From Elstera sp044372965 (GTDB lineage Bacteria > Pseudomonadota > Alphaproteobacteria > Elsterales > Elsteraceae), in assembly GCF_044372965.1 (NCBI RefSeq), contig NZ_JBILQX010000033.1:1-27781 (forward strand): a stretch of 27,781 nucleotides of DNA, in the 5' to 3' direction. The notes below the pieces were generated by a model that was not told the DNA's origin, searched no databases, and saw nothing but the letters and a program-made list of their open reading frames with translations. The position numbers were made by a program, and so were the translations under genes. Each line of letters opens with the position of its first letter. The stretch's first letter is position 1. Positions 1 through 8,197 of the stretch are shown here, in pieces.

Positions 1-77
1 GATGCGCAAATTTACCCGTCGCCTTCATCGGGGCGACGGAGTGACATGGGCGCAACAAAATTTGGGGGAAACGAACC
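1..77 (+). promoter_or_regulatory. Leader of mmsA with an 8-bp hairpin and ribosome binding site
   Basis: No gene is recognised in these bases. An inverted repeat CCGTCGCC (16-23) / GGCGACGG (32-39) forms a perfect 8-bp stem with an 8-nt loop. It could end an upstream transcript that lies outside the window or belong to the mmsA leader. It has no T-tract, so a simple intrinsic terminator is unlikely. The purine run GGGGGA at 64-69 lies 8 nt before the mmsA ATG at 78 and is the probable ribosome binding site. Confidence 0.4.
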
Positions 78-1577
78 ATGGCGACAGAATTATACCATCT
101 CATCGGCGGGAAAAAGCTCTCCGGCACGTCGGGCCGCTTTGCCGACGCTTTCGAACCGATGACCGGCACCTTGCGCAGCAAAGTTCCGCTGGCCAGTGTG
201 GCGGAAGTCGCCGCCGCCGTCGAGAACGCCAAGATTGCCCAACGGTCTTGGGCGGTGCAGAATCCGCAAAAGCGCGCCCGCGTCATGATGCGTTTCCTCG
301 ATCTCGTGCAGCGCGATTACGATGAATTGGCGCTGCTGCTGGCGCTGGAGCACGGCAAAACCATCGTCGATGCCAAGGGCGATATTCAACGCGGTCTCGA
401 AGTCATCGAATTTTCCTGCGGCATTCCGCATTTGCAAAAAGGCGAGTTTACCGAAAGCGCCGGGCCGGGCATCGATATCTATTCGATGCGCCAACCGCTC
501 GGCGTGGTCGCGGGCATCACCCCCTTCAACTTTCCGGCCATGATTCCGATGTGGAAGTTCGGCCCGGCGATTGCCTGCGGCAATGCCTTTATCCTGAAGC
601 CGTCCGAACGCACCCCCTCGGTGCCGGTACGCTTGGCCGAACTGATGCTGGAAGCCGGTCTGCCCGAAGGCATTTTGAATGTCGTTCACGGCGATAAGGT
701 GGCGGTCGATGCGATTCTCGATCACCGCGATATTAAGGCCGTGGGCTTCGTTGGCTCGACCCCCATTGCCGAATATATCTACTCGCGCGGCACCGCAGCG
801 GGTAAGCGCGTGCAGTGCTTCGGCGGAGCCAAGAATCATGCGCTGATTATGCCGGACGCTGATTTGGATCAGGCGACCGACGCGCTGATTGGGGCCGGGT
901 TTGGCGCGGCGGGCGAGCGCTGCATGGCGATTTCGGTCGTGGTGCCCGTCGGCAAGACCACGGCGGATGCGCTGATGGAGCGGCTGATTCCCCGCGTCGA
1001 AGCCCTTAAAATCGGCCCATCTACCGATCCTGCCGCCGATTTCGGCCCGCTGGTGACGCGCGAGCATCTGGAAAAAGTGAAATCCTACGTCGATCTTGGC
1101 GTCACCGAAGGTGCGGCGCTGCGCGTCGATGGGCGCGGGTTCAAGATGCAGGGTTACGAAAACGGCTACTATATGGGCGGCTGTCTGTTCGACAATGTCA
1201 CGCCCGAGATGCGGATTTACAAAGAGGAAATCTTCGGTCCCGTCCTGTCGGTCGTGCGGGCCGATACCTATGAGGCGGCTCTCGCCCTCCCGAACGATCA
1301 TGAATATGGCAATGGCGTCGCCATTTTCACCCGCGATGGCGGGGCGGCGCGCGATTTCGCAGCGCGCGTCGATGTTGGTATGGTCGGGGTGAATGTGCCT
1401 ATTCCCGTGCCGCTGGCCTATTACACTTTCGGCGGCTGGAAACGCTCCGGTTTCGGCGACCTCAATCAGCATGGCCCCGACGCTGTTCGTTTCTATACCA
1501 AAACGAAGACTGTTACCTCCCGCTGGCCGACGGGTATCAAAGACGGTGCCAGCTTTGTTATTCCGACGATGAGCTAG
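78..1577 (+). CDS. mmsA: CoA-acylating methylmalonate-semialdehyde dehydrogenase
   Basis: Converts (S)-methylmalonate semialdehyde (and malonate semialdehyde), CoA and NAD+ to propionyl-CoA (or acetyl-CoA), CO2 and NADH in the cytoplasm, the last step of valine degradation. The 499-aa length is normal for the family. The aldehyde dehydrogenase fold spans nearly the whole chain: the TPFNFPAMIP segment sits near residues 148-157, FILKPSERTP near 171-180, the nucleotide-binding GFVGSTPIAEYIY near 223-235, and the catalytic cysteine is C282 in AGERCMAIS. The FGGAKNHALIMPDAD stretch ahead of the cysteine is typical of MmsA rather than of generic aldehyde dehydrogenases. The ATG at 78 follows a GGGGGA site. 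mmsB follows after 24 bp on the same strand and the pair ends at a strong terminator, so they look like a two-gene valine operon. No truncation or missing residue is seen. The family call is very secure; substrate preference is inferred from similarity. Confidence 0.96.
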   Translation: MATELYHLIGGKKLSGTSGRFADAFEPMTGTLRSKVPLASVAEVAAAVENAKIAQRSWAVQNPQKRARVMMRFLDLVQRDYDELALLLALEHGKTIVDAKGDIQRGLEVIEFSCGIPHLQKGEFTESAGPGIDIYSMRQPLGVVAGITPFNFPAMIPMWKFGPAIACGNAFILKPSERTPSVPVRLAELMLEAGLPEGILNVVHGDKVAVDAILDHRDIKAVGFVGSTPIAEYIYSRGTAAGKRVQCFGGAKNHALIMPDADLDQATDALIGAGFGAAGERCMAISVVVPVGKTTADALMERLIPRVEALKIGPSTDPAADFGPLVTREHLEKVKSYVDLGVTEGAALRVDGRGFKMQGYENGYYMGGCLFDNVTPEMRIYKEEIFGPVLSVVRADTYEAALALPNDHEYGNGVAIFTRDGGAARDFAARVDVGMVGVNVPIPVPLAYYTFGGWKRSGFGDLNQHGPDAVRFYTKTKTVTSRWPTGIKDGASFVIPTMS

Positions 1578-1601
1578 TTCGACCACGGCGGGAGGGAAAT
1601 C

Positions 1602-2498
1602 ATGGCGACCATTGGGTTTATCGGGCTCGGCAATATGGGCGGGCCGATGGCGGCGAATCTTGTGAAGGCGGGGCACCGCGTTACGGGTTTCGATCTGGTG
1701 TCGGCGGCGCTCGAGGCGGCAGAAGCGGCGGGGGTCGCAATCGCAGCCTCCCCGGCGGAAGCCGTGGCCGGGGCGGAAATCGTCGTGACCATGCTCCCCA
1801 GCGGCAAGCATGTACTCGGCGTCTATGACGGGCCGCAGGGCATCATTGCGGCGGTCGAACCGGGAACCTTGCTGATCGATTGTTCCACAATCGATGTGGA
1901 GTCAGCCCGCAAGGCCCAGGCGCTCGCCGCTGCTAAAGGGACGGATGCGCTGGATGCGCCCGTGTCGGGCGGCGTTGGCGGGGCGTCGGCCGGCACCTTG
2001 ACCTTCATGGTCGGCGGCAGCACAGACGCCTTCGCGCGGGCCGAGGCGATCCTAGCGGCCATGGGCACGAAGATCGTCCATTGCGGCGACGCCGGGGCCG
2101 GTCAGGCGGCGAAGATTTGCAATAATATGATCCTCGGTATTTCGATGATCGCCGTCAGCGAAGCCTTCGTGCTGGCCGAAAAGCTTGGCTTATCGCAGCA
2201 AGCGCTGTTCGACGTATCGTCCACCTCATCCGGTCAATGCTGGTCGCTGACCACCTATTGCCCGGTTCCTGGCCCGGTGCCGACAAGCCCGGCCAATCGC
2301 GACTATCAGCCCGGCTTTGCCGCCGCGCTGATGCTGAAAGACCTCACCTTGTCCCAAGACGCCGCCGCGAGCGCGGGAGCCACGACCCCCTTGGGGGCAG
2401 CGGCAACCCGTCTTTACGCCGCGATGGTGGACGCGGAGCAAGGTGGAGTCGACTTCTCCGGCATCGTCAATCATTTGCGTGCCGGAGCAATCGCCTAA
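1602..2498 (+). CDS. mmsB: 3-hydroxyisobutyrate dehydrogenase
   Basis: Oxidises 3-hydroxyisobutyrate to methylmalonate semialdehyde with NAD+, producing the substrate of the upstream MmsA. The 298 residues show a Rossmann nucleotide-binding motif GLGNMGGPMA at 8-17, a substrate-binding DAPVSGGVGGA loop near 118-128, and the catalytic lysine K171 in GQAAKICNNM. This is the standard layout of the beta-hydroxyacid dehydrogenase family. A GGGAGG ribosome binding site at about 1590-1595 supports the ATG at 1602. The gene is 24 bp downstream of mmsA and is followed 34 bp later by an intrinsic terminator. Related enzymes such as tartronate semialdehyde reductase share these motifs, but the partnership with MmsA makes the valine-pathway role the best reading. 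No regulator gene is visible beside it. Confidence 0.94.
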   Translation: MATIGFIGLGNMGGPMAANLVKAGHRVTGFDLVSAALEAAEAAGVAIAASPAEAVAGAEIVVTMLPSGKHVLGVYDGPQGIIAAVEPGTLLIDCSTIDVESARKAQALAAAKGTDALDAPVSGGVGGASAGTLTFMVGGSTDAFARAEAILAAMGTKIVHCGDAGAGQAAKICNNMILGISMIAVSEAFVLAEKLGLSQQALFDVSSTSSGQCWSLTTYCPVPGPVPTSPANRDYQPGFAAALMLKDLTLSQDAAASAGATTPLGAAATRLYAAMVDAEQGGVDFSGIVNHLRAGAIA

Positions 2499-2532
2499 CG
2501 TTTAGGCTTTATCTTTCTGTTCCCAAGAACTT

Positions 2533-2566
2533 GAAGCGCAGGCAGCCCCTGCGCTTCTTTTTTTTT
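2533..2566 (+). terminator. Intrinsic terminator of mmsAB
   Basis: GAAGCGCAGG (2533-2542) and CCTGCGCTTC (2548-2557) form a perfect 10-bp stem with a 5-nt loop, followed directly by nine T residues (2558-2566). This is a textbook Rho-independent terminator on the plus strand, 34 bp after the mmsB stop. Confidence 0.95.
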
Positions 2567-2570
2567 GTCA

Positions 2571-2608
2571 GGTTTAGGCAGGTCGCCGACGGGAAACCTG
2601 CCGAAACC
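2571..2608 (-). terminator. Inverted repeat at the 3' end of the sugar operon, possible terminator
   Basis: GGTTT-GGCAGGT and ACCTGCC-AAACC form a 12-bp stem (arms 2571-2583 and 2596-2608) with one internal mismatch. It lies 45 bp downstream of the minus-strand alpha-glucosidase stop. There is no T-tract on the minus strand after the hairpin, so termination here may be weak or Rho-assisted. It might also act as a 3'-end stabiliser. Confidence 0.4.
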
Positions 2609-2653
2609 CTGCCCGCCCTCCGACCGATTACCGAAGCCCGTTATCCGCACTCT

Positions 2654-4969
2654 TTATTTCGAAACGAGGTCGGGCGATGCGAGGGTCAACCCGCCACCGC
2701 CGATGTGCACGACGGTGATCGGGCCGACATGCGCCGGTTTTTCCACGGTCAGGCGGGTTTCGCTGCCGGTCGAGGTCAGATGGAAGGTCAGAACCGCGCC
2801 TTGCGCGCGCCACGCAATGGTTTCGCCATCGTCCAGATAGACCTGTGCCGAGCCGCTGACCTCCACGCCGCCGAACGCGACCACGGTGAGACCCGCGCCA
2901 TCATCCACGGGCACAATCGCCCCGGCGCGGGCGAAGATCGGCATCCGGCCTAAGGGCGCAGGCACGGTCACGCGGGCACCGCCCGCATAGTGAGTGCCAT
3001 TGTGCCAATCGTACCAGCCGCCGGGATGGGCGGGTAGATAGACTGACCGTGTCGTCTCGCCCTGCTCCAGCACCGGCGCGACCAGCAGGTCCGGGCCGAG
3101 CATGAAGGAATCTTCCACCGATTTCGCCCCGGCATCCTCCGGGAAATCCCAGAAAAGCGGGCGCACGGCGGGGATGTCCTGCGCTGCCGCCTGCCACATC
3201 TGGGTGTAGAGATAGGGGATCAGCCGGTTGCGCAGGTTCATGGCGTCGCGCACCTGGGGCAGCACTTCCGGATGCATCCAGGGGGTATTGACGACGCCGT
3301 TTTCCTTCCACGAGTTCATCACCATGCGCGGCCACAGCGAGCAAAACTCGACGAAGCGGGCGAAGAGTTCCGGCGTCGGCACCGGGCCGTGGAAGCCGCC
3401 AACATCGTGGCCGATGTTATAAAAGCCCGACAGGCTCATATTGAGCCCCTGGGTGAGATTATAGCGCAGGGTTTTCCACGCCGTCTCATTATCGCCCGAC
3501 CAGGTTTGACCGTAACGCGACACGCCCGCGCACCCGGCGCGGGTGATCACATAGGGGCGCTTTTCCGGTGCATGGGCCAGTTGGGTTTCGTAAGCGAGCT
3601 TGTGCATCAGCAGCGCTTGCGCCGGGCGGGCGAGGCTTTGGGCGAAGGGACGACCGTCGCCCGCGCACACCGCATCCTCGTCCCAAATCTCATACTCGTT
3701 ATTATCGTTCCACACCGAGGCAACGCCATAATCGAGCAGCGCCGTGCGAATGCCATTCGCCCACCAGTCCCGCCCGCCGGGGCTGGTGAAATCGAGATGG
3801 AAGCCGAGCCCATCCCAGAATTGCGCAATCGCGGGCGCGCCGGTTTCGGAATCGAGCACCAGACCGCCCGCCGCCTTGGCCTCGCCCAAACGCGGATGAT
3901 CGTCGAGCAGGCAGGGTTTCAGGTTCGTCACCGGCTGCATGCCCGCCGCCTTCAGGCGCACCATGGTCGCGGCAGGATCGGGAAACTTGTCGCGGTTCCA
4001 GTTGAAGGCGTAGCGACGCCCATTGATCGAGGTATAGCCCGACCCGAAATGGAAGCTGTCGCAGCGAATGCCATGCAGGCGGCACTCGTCGATAAAGGCC
4101 GAGATGCGCGCGTCGGCGTCGGGCGCGTCGGCAATCGTCATCGTCGTCATGGCAAAGCCCAGCGACCAGCGCGGCGCAAACGCCTGCCCGCCAGTGAGCC
4201 AGGAGAAGCGCCGCGTGACGGCGGGGACGGTTGGCCCGGCCAGCACGTAATAATCCAAATCGCCATCTTCCGCCTGATAGAAGCGGAAAAGCCCGTGGTA
4301 ATTATCGAGCGTGCAGCCGAAATCCACCTGGGCTTTCGCGAGATTATCGTAATAGATCCCGTGCGCGCCGCGCGGCCCATCGACGATGAAGAACGGCAGC
4401 ATCTTATAAAGCGGGTCAGACAGTTCGGCGTCGAAACCGCAAGGATCGACGGCATCGATGGCAAACCGGCGGCCCGTGCGGTCGAGCGGCCCGGCCTTAT
4501 CGCCTAAGCCATAATGGCCCTCGTCGGCGTGGCGCGCCATGACGTGCGTAACCACATGGGTTTTGCGGGACAGAAGATAGGCCTGCGTCGGGCGATCTTG
4601 CAGGAAGGGTTCCGCCTCGCCGTCCCGCCGCCAGTCGATACCGAACGGATCGAGGCGAATCTCGGCACTCAGCCCGCCCGCCGACAGCGTTACTTTGCCG
4701 TCGCTTTCCGCAACCTTCGCGGCGGGATGGGCAAAGCCGCTTTCGTCATCGCGGGCGCGGCCTTCGAAACTGGGCTCCAACCCGCCGGGGGCGATCTGCC
4801 AGCCACGATCCAGCCGGTAGCCGTCGGGACGCTTCAAGGTGACGCGCCCGATATCGCCTTCGAGAATAGCAACCCGCAAGGTCGCCAGCGGTTTGCCACC
4901 CGCGCCAAGGTCGAACAGCACCGCATTACCGTCGCGGCCACGATACTGGCCGTACGTCAGAGCTTTCAT
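2654..4969 (-). CDS. GH31 alpha-glucosidase-type glycoside hydrolase
   Basis: A 771-aa cytoplasmic hydrolase (no signal peptide) of glycoside hydrolase family 31, expected to release alpha-linked monosaccharides from the sugar imported by the ABC transporter of the same operon. An N-terminal beta-sandwich (about 1-250) precedes a TIM barrel (about 260-610). The nucleophile is D422 in SVWNDNNEYE, matching the family W-x-D-x-N-E signature, and the acid/base is D493 in YGQTWSGDNE. The YNIGHDVGGF motif (517-526) and a C-terminal beta domain carrying VRPLFWDFP and LLVAPVL follow. The start ATG at 4969 has a GGAGAG site just upstream. It is the last gene of the operon, 17 bp after the ATPase gene. 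GH31 includes alpha-glucosidases, alpha-xylosidases and sulfoquinovosidases; no sulfoquinovose genes are nearby, so an alpha-glucoside or similar substrate is inferred, not proven. Confidence 0.9.
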   Translation of the reverse strand: MKALTYGQYRGRDGNAVLFDLGAGGKPLATLRVAILEGDIGRVTLKRPDGYRLDRGWQIAPGGLEPSFEGRARDDESGFAHPAAKVAESDGKVTLSAGGLSAEIRLDPFGIDWRRDGEAEPFLQDRPTQAYLLSRKTHVVTHVMARHADEGHYGLGDKAGPLDRTGRRFAIDAVDPCGFDAELSDPLYKMLPFFIVDGPRGAHGIYYDNLAKAQVDFGCTLDNYHGLFRFYQAEDGDLDYYVLAGPTVPAVTRRFSWLTGGQAFAPRWSLGFAMTTMTIADAPDADARISAFIDECRLHGIRCDSFHFGSGYTSINGRRYAFNWNRDKFPDPAATMVRLKAAGMQPVTNLKPCLLDDHPRLGEAKAAGGLVLDSETGAPAIAQFWDGLGFHLDFTSPGGRDWWANGIRTALLDYGVASVWNDNNEYEIWDEDAVCAGDGRPFAQSLARPAQALLMHKLAYETQLAHAPEKRPYVITRAGCAGVSRYGQTWSGDNETAWKTLRYNLTQGLNMSLSGFYNIGHDVGGFHGPVPTPELFARFVEFCSLWPRMVMNSWKENGVVNTPWMHPEVLPQVRDAMNLRNRLIPYLYTQMWQAAAQDIPAVRPLFWDFPEDAGAKSVEDSFMLGPDLLVAPVLEQGETTRSVYLPAHPGGWYDWHNGTHYAGGARVTVPAPLGRMPIFARAGAIVPVDDGAGLTVVAFGGVEVSGSAQVYLDDGETIAWRAQGAVLTFHLTSTGSETRLTVEKPAHVGPITVVHIGGGGLTLASPDLVSK

Positions 4970-4986
4970 GGGTCTCTCCAGATCGA

Positions 4987-6066
4987 TCAGGGACGGGCGA
5001 GCGCCGTGCCGTCTTCAGTGAATAGGTGAATGTGCTGGGGATCGAAACGCACGGCGATTGTGTCGCCGCGCTGCAACCGCACTTGGCCATCTTGGCGCAG
5101 CGTGATCTGCGGCAGGCCGGGGGCCGAAGCGTAGAAGAAGGTTTCGCCGCCGAGTTGCTCCAGCAGATCGAGCGTGAGTGTTACCATCCCATCTTGCGGA
5201 ACGATGGAAATATGCTCGGGCCGAATGCCAAGGGTTACGGACGCGCCAGGGGTGAGCGCCGGCGCGGCAAACGGCAGCGGCAGGTGCGCCCCGCCAAGGT
5301 TGAGGCCAAGGCCGCCGTTGCGCGCTTCAACGGTCGCGGGAAGCAAATTCATGCGCGGCGAGCCAATGAACCCCGCAACGAACAGATTGGCGGGATGATT
5401 ATAGAGTTCCAGCGGCGCGCCAACCTGTTCGATCCGCCCGGCGCGCAGCACGACAATACGGTCGGCCAGCGTCATCGCCTCGACCTGATCGTGAGTAACG
5501 TAGATCATCGTGCCGCCGATATCGGCGTGGAGCGCGGCCAGTTCTTTGCGGGTGGCAACGCGCAACTCGGCATCGAGATTGGATAAAGGCTCATCGAACA
5601 GAAAAATCTTGGGGTCGCGCACAATCGCCCGGCCAATGGCGACGCGCTGGCGCTGGCCGCCCGAAAGCGCTTTCGGCTTCCGGTGCAGATACTCGGTGAG
5701 GCGCAGCATTTCGGCGGCGCGCTTAACACGCGCCTCAATGTCGGGCTTCTTCAAACCCATGTTTTGCAGCGCGAAGCCCATATTCTCGGCAACGCTCATG
5801 TGCGGATAAAGGGCGTAGGATTGAAACACCATCGCAAGGCCCCGGTCGGAGGCCGGCAGATGCGTGACCCGCACGCCATCGATTTCAATTTCGCCGTCGG
5901 TGACGGTTTCAAGCCCGGCGATAACGCGCAATAGGGTCGACTTCCCGCAGCCGGACGGGCCGACGAAGACGACAAACTCCCCGTTCTTCACGTCGAGATC
6001 GATCCCGTGCAGCACTTTGACCGCACCGAAGGCTTTAGTTGCGCCTTTAATCTTCAAATCAGCCAT
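4987..6066 (-). CDS. Sugar ABC transporter ATP-binding protein (MalK/UgpC family)
   Basis: The ATPase that powers the two permeases encoded just upstream. Its 359 residues match the family length. Walker A is GPSGCGKST at 36-44, the Q-loop FQSY is near 81-84, the ABC signature LSGGQ at 134-138, Walker B ends in D158-E159 within KIFLFDEP, and the H-loop histidine lies in VTHDQVEAMTLADR. A C-terminal TOBE/MalK-like domain (about 240-359) carries the GIRPEHI motif typical of the carbohydrate-uptake CUT1 subfamily. The ATG at 6066 is 18 bp after the permease stop, consistent with one polycistronic message. Such ATPases can be shared among several sugar transporters, but the operon position favours service to this one. 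Confidence 0.95.
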   Translation of the reverse strand: MADLKIKGATKAFGAVKVLHGIDLDVKNGEFVVFVGPSGCGKSTLLRVIAGLETVTDGEIEIDGVRVTHLPASDRGLAMVFQSYALYPHMSVAENMGFALQNMGLKKPDIEARVKRAAEMLRLTEYLHRKPKALSGGQRQRVAIGRAIVRDPKIFLFDEPLSNLDAELRVATRKELAALHADIGGTMIYVTHDQVEAMTLADRIVVLRAGRIEQVGAPLELYNHPANLFVAGFIGSPRMNLLPATVEARNGGLGLNLGGAHLPLPFAAPALTPGASVTLGIRPEHISIVPQDGMVTLTLDLLEQLGGETFFYASAPGLPQITLRQDGQVRLQRGDTIAVRFDPQHIHLFTEDGTALARP

Positions 6067-6084
6067 GGGAAAGCATCCGGTCGC

Positions 6085-7149
6085 TTATTTCATCCCCGTC
6101 GAGCCGATGCCCGTGGTTATGAAGCGTTGCAGAAAGACGAAGACGAGGGCGACGGGGAGAAGCGTCACGACGGTCATCGCCAAGAGGTAATGCCACTGGG
6201 TCTGAAGCTCGCCCTGGAAGGCGTTAAGACCGATTTGCAGCGTATAGACTTCGGTTTTGGTCAGCACGGCCAGCGGCCAGAGGAATTCGTTCCAGCGCCA
6301 CATGATCGAGAAAATCGCGAGCACGGCCAAAGCGGGCATGGAGAGCGGCAGCACGATGCGCCAGTAAATCTGCCACTCCGAAGCCTTATCCATCCGCGCG
6401 GCTTCAATCAGGTCTTTCGGCAGCGTCAGCATATATTGCCGCAGCAGGAACACGCCGGTCGGGGTGGCGGCACCGGGCAGGATCACCGCCCAGAGCGAGT
6501 TCACCATACCAAGCTCGGTAATGACCAAATAAACCGGCACCAACACGATGGTAATCGGGATCATCAAGGTGCCGACAACCGCCAGCATCGCCGCGCCCTT
6601 GCCTCGGAAGTCGTAAACCGCCAGCGCATAGGCCGCCATGGAGTTGGTTAGCAGCGTAATGAGGGTCGCAACAACCGTCACGAAGACCGAATTGCCGAGG
6701 AAGCGCATAAAAGCGAAGCGCTCCAGCGGCTCGGTATAATTCTCCAACGCCAGCGCGGCTTTCCGAACCGGCTCGCGGGCGTTGATCGGCACGCGGAACG
6801 TTTCGCTCGGGTTTTTCGGATCAACCATTTGGGCGACGATGCCAATGCGGCGAACCTGAGCCAGTTCCTTAACCGTCCCATCGCTTTGCGGCACGCTAAA
6901 GAGCGGCAGCGGGTTCGGGTGGCCGGGAACCATCACCTCCACCTGCGCCATCGGCAGCAGCGAGGGGGGAAACTCCAACAGCGCGCTTTGGGTTTTGAAG
7001 GAGGACAGCACGAGCCAGAGCACCGGCCCGAACATCAACACCACCCCAAGCGCGAGATAGGCGTAAGCAGCTAGATCGGTCCAATGCAGCGGTGCCCCTG
7101 CCCCGCCGCGCCGGGCCTTTACGAGCTTTCCAAGCGTGAGTGTGGCCAT
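6085..7149 (-). CDS. Sugar ABC transporter permease, MalG/AglG-like
   Basis: The second inner-membrane permease of the CUT1-type importer. The EAA loop, EAARMDKASEWQIYWRIVLPLSMPAL, sits near residues 251-276 and docks the ATPase. A first membrane helix (about 27-50) ends in WLVLSSFKTQ and further helices lie in the C-terminal two thirds. At 354 aa it is longer than Escherichia coli MalG (296 aa). The extra length is a hydrophilic, probably periplasmic stretch (about 57-135) between the first and second helices, as I recall for AglG-type alpha-glucoside permeases. The ATG lies one base after the stop of the preceding permease gene (TGA-G-ATG), so the two are almost certainly translationally coupled. 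Confidence 0.92.
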   Translation of the reverse strand: MATLTLGKLVKARRGGAGAPLHWTDLAAYAYLALGVVLMFGPVLWLVLSSFKTQSALLEFPPSLLPMAQVEVMVPGHPNPLPLFSVPQSDGTVKELAQVRRIGIVAQMVDPKNPSETFRVPINAREPVRKAALALENYTEPLERFAFMRFLGNSVFVTVVATLITLLTNSMAAYALAVYDFRGKGAAMLAVVGTLMIPITIVLVPVYLVITELGMVNSLWAVILPGAATPTGVFLLRQYMLTLPKDLIEAARMDKASEWQIYWRIVLPLSMPALAVLAIFSIMWRWNEFLWPLAVLTKTEVYTLQIGLNAFQGELQTQWHYLLAMTVVTLLPVALVFVFLQRFITTGIGSTGMK

Positions 7150-7150
7150 C

Positions 7151-8176
7151 TCAAACTTCCTTTCGCCGGGCGAGAAGAAGCTGGAGCAGCGTCAGCGCGA
7201 ACAGCACCAGCCCAAGGACGACAGAGGCAGCGGCAGCAAGGCCGAAGTTCTGCACCTGATTCGAAAACGCGGTTTCGTAGATATATTGCACGATCATCAG
7301 CGTTGCCGTGCCCGGCCCGCCGCCGGTCAGCACGAAGACTTCATCGAAAGTCTGCACACCCTTAATCAGCGCCAGCACGATTACGACGATCATATTCGGC
7401 CAGAGCAGCGGCAGCGTGATACGGGTTAGCGTGCGCCACCGGGGGGTCGCATCCATTTCCGCCGCCTCATAAAGGTCCGCCGGGATCGCCTGTAGCCCCG
7501 CCAGCAGAATGAGCGTGTAGAAGCCCATATGCGCCCAAACCGACACGAACACCGCCCAAAACATCGCCCAACTCGGATCGATGAAGAACAGCACCTTCTC
7601 CCCGCCAAACTCGGTCAGGACGGCGTTCAACAGTCCATCGCGCTGCAAAATCCATTTCCAGATGAGCGCAACAACGACGGGCGAGAGCAGAACAGGAAAG
7701 AAATAGACCGCCCGGAAAAAGCCGCGTGCGTAGATCTTCTTATTCAAAACCAGCGCGGTGATGAGCGAAAACAAGACCATCGCGCCAACTTGGAAGAAGA
7801 CAAAAATGATCGTATTGCGCACCCCGCGCCAGAAATGATCTTCCCGGCACGTATTGGGGTCCAGGTAAGATTTGCAGTCGAATAGATATTCGTACTGCTC
7901 GGCTCCGACGTAAGGACGCTCCGATGGGAAAAGCGCCGCGCCGCCCGTGACCGAGTAGACGATATTGATCGCAATCGGCAGGAACACGAACAGGCCGAAC
8001 AGCAAAAAATTCGGGGCTAGAAAGAAATACGGCATATGCCGTACCCCGACGAGGCGCTGAAGCGCCTTCATCGGAATATCGAGGCCCCGCATTACGAGGG
8101 CAAGAGGCGGTCCGAAAACCGCGCCCAGCGCAGCCGTAACCGTTCGGCGCGGTGCGCCGTGCTGATCGACCGTCAT
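7151..8176 (-). CDS. Sugar ABC transporter permease, MalF/AglF-like
   Basis: The first inner-membrane permease of the importer, 341 aa. Hydrophobic helices include PYFFLAPNFLLFGLFVFLPI near 49-68 and several more between about 120 and 335. The EAA motif is EAAEMDATPRWRTLTRITLPLLWPN, the standard ATPase-coupling loop. A loop of about 40 residues after the first conserved helix holds two cysteines (CKSYLDPNTC) that could form a periplasmic disulfide; that is inference. The ATG at 8176 has an AGGA site about 8 nt upstream. The gene follows the binding-protein gene by 21 bp and its stop is one base from the next ATG, a tight operon arrangement. Confidence 0.93.
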   Translation of the reverse strand: MTVDQHGAPRRTVTAALGAVFGPPLALVMRGLDIPMKALQRLVGVRHMPYFFLAPNFLLFGLFVFLPIAINIVYSVTGGAALFPSERPYVGAEQYEYLFDCKSYLDPNTCREDHFWRGVRNTIIFVFFQVGAMVLFSLITALVLNKKIYARGFFRAVYFFPVLLSPVVVALIWKWILQRDGLLNAVLTEFGGEKVLFFIDPSWAMFWAVFVSVWAHMGFYTLILLAGLQAIPADLYEAAEMDATPRWRTLTRITLPLLWPNMIVVIVLALIKGVQTFDEVFVLTGGGPGTATLMIVQYIYETAFSNQVQNFGLAAAASVVLGLVLFALTLLQLLLARRKEV

Positions 8177-8197
8177 GTCCGTGATCCTGCCGCGCGG

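Noticed and set aside
90..1811. 573-codon open frame on the minus strand opposite mmsA
   Set aside because: It is antisense to a clear aldehyde dehydrogenase, has no recognisable domain and an arginine/histidine/glycine-rich composition typical of shadow frames in GC-rich DNA.
3272..4507. 411-codon plus-strand frame inside the GH31 gene
   Set aside because: Antisense shadow of the GH31 enzyme, whose catalytic motifs are all intact on the minus strand.
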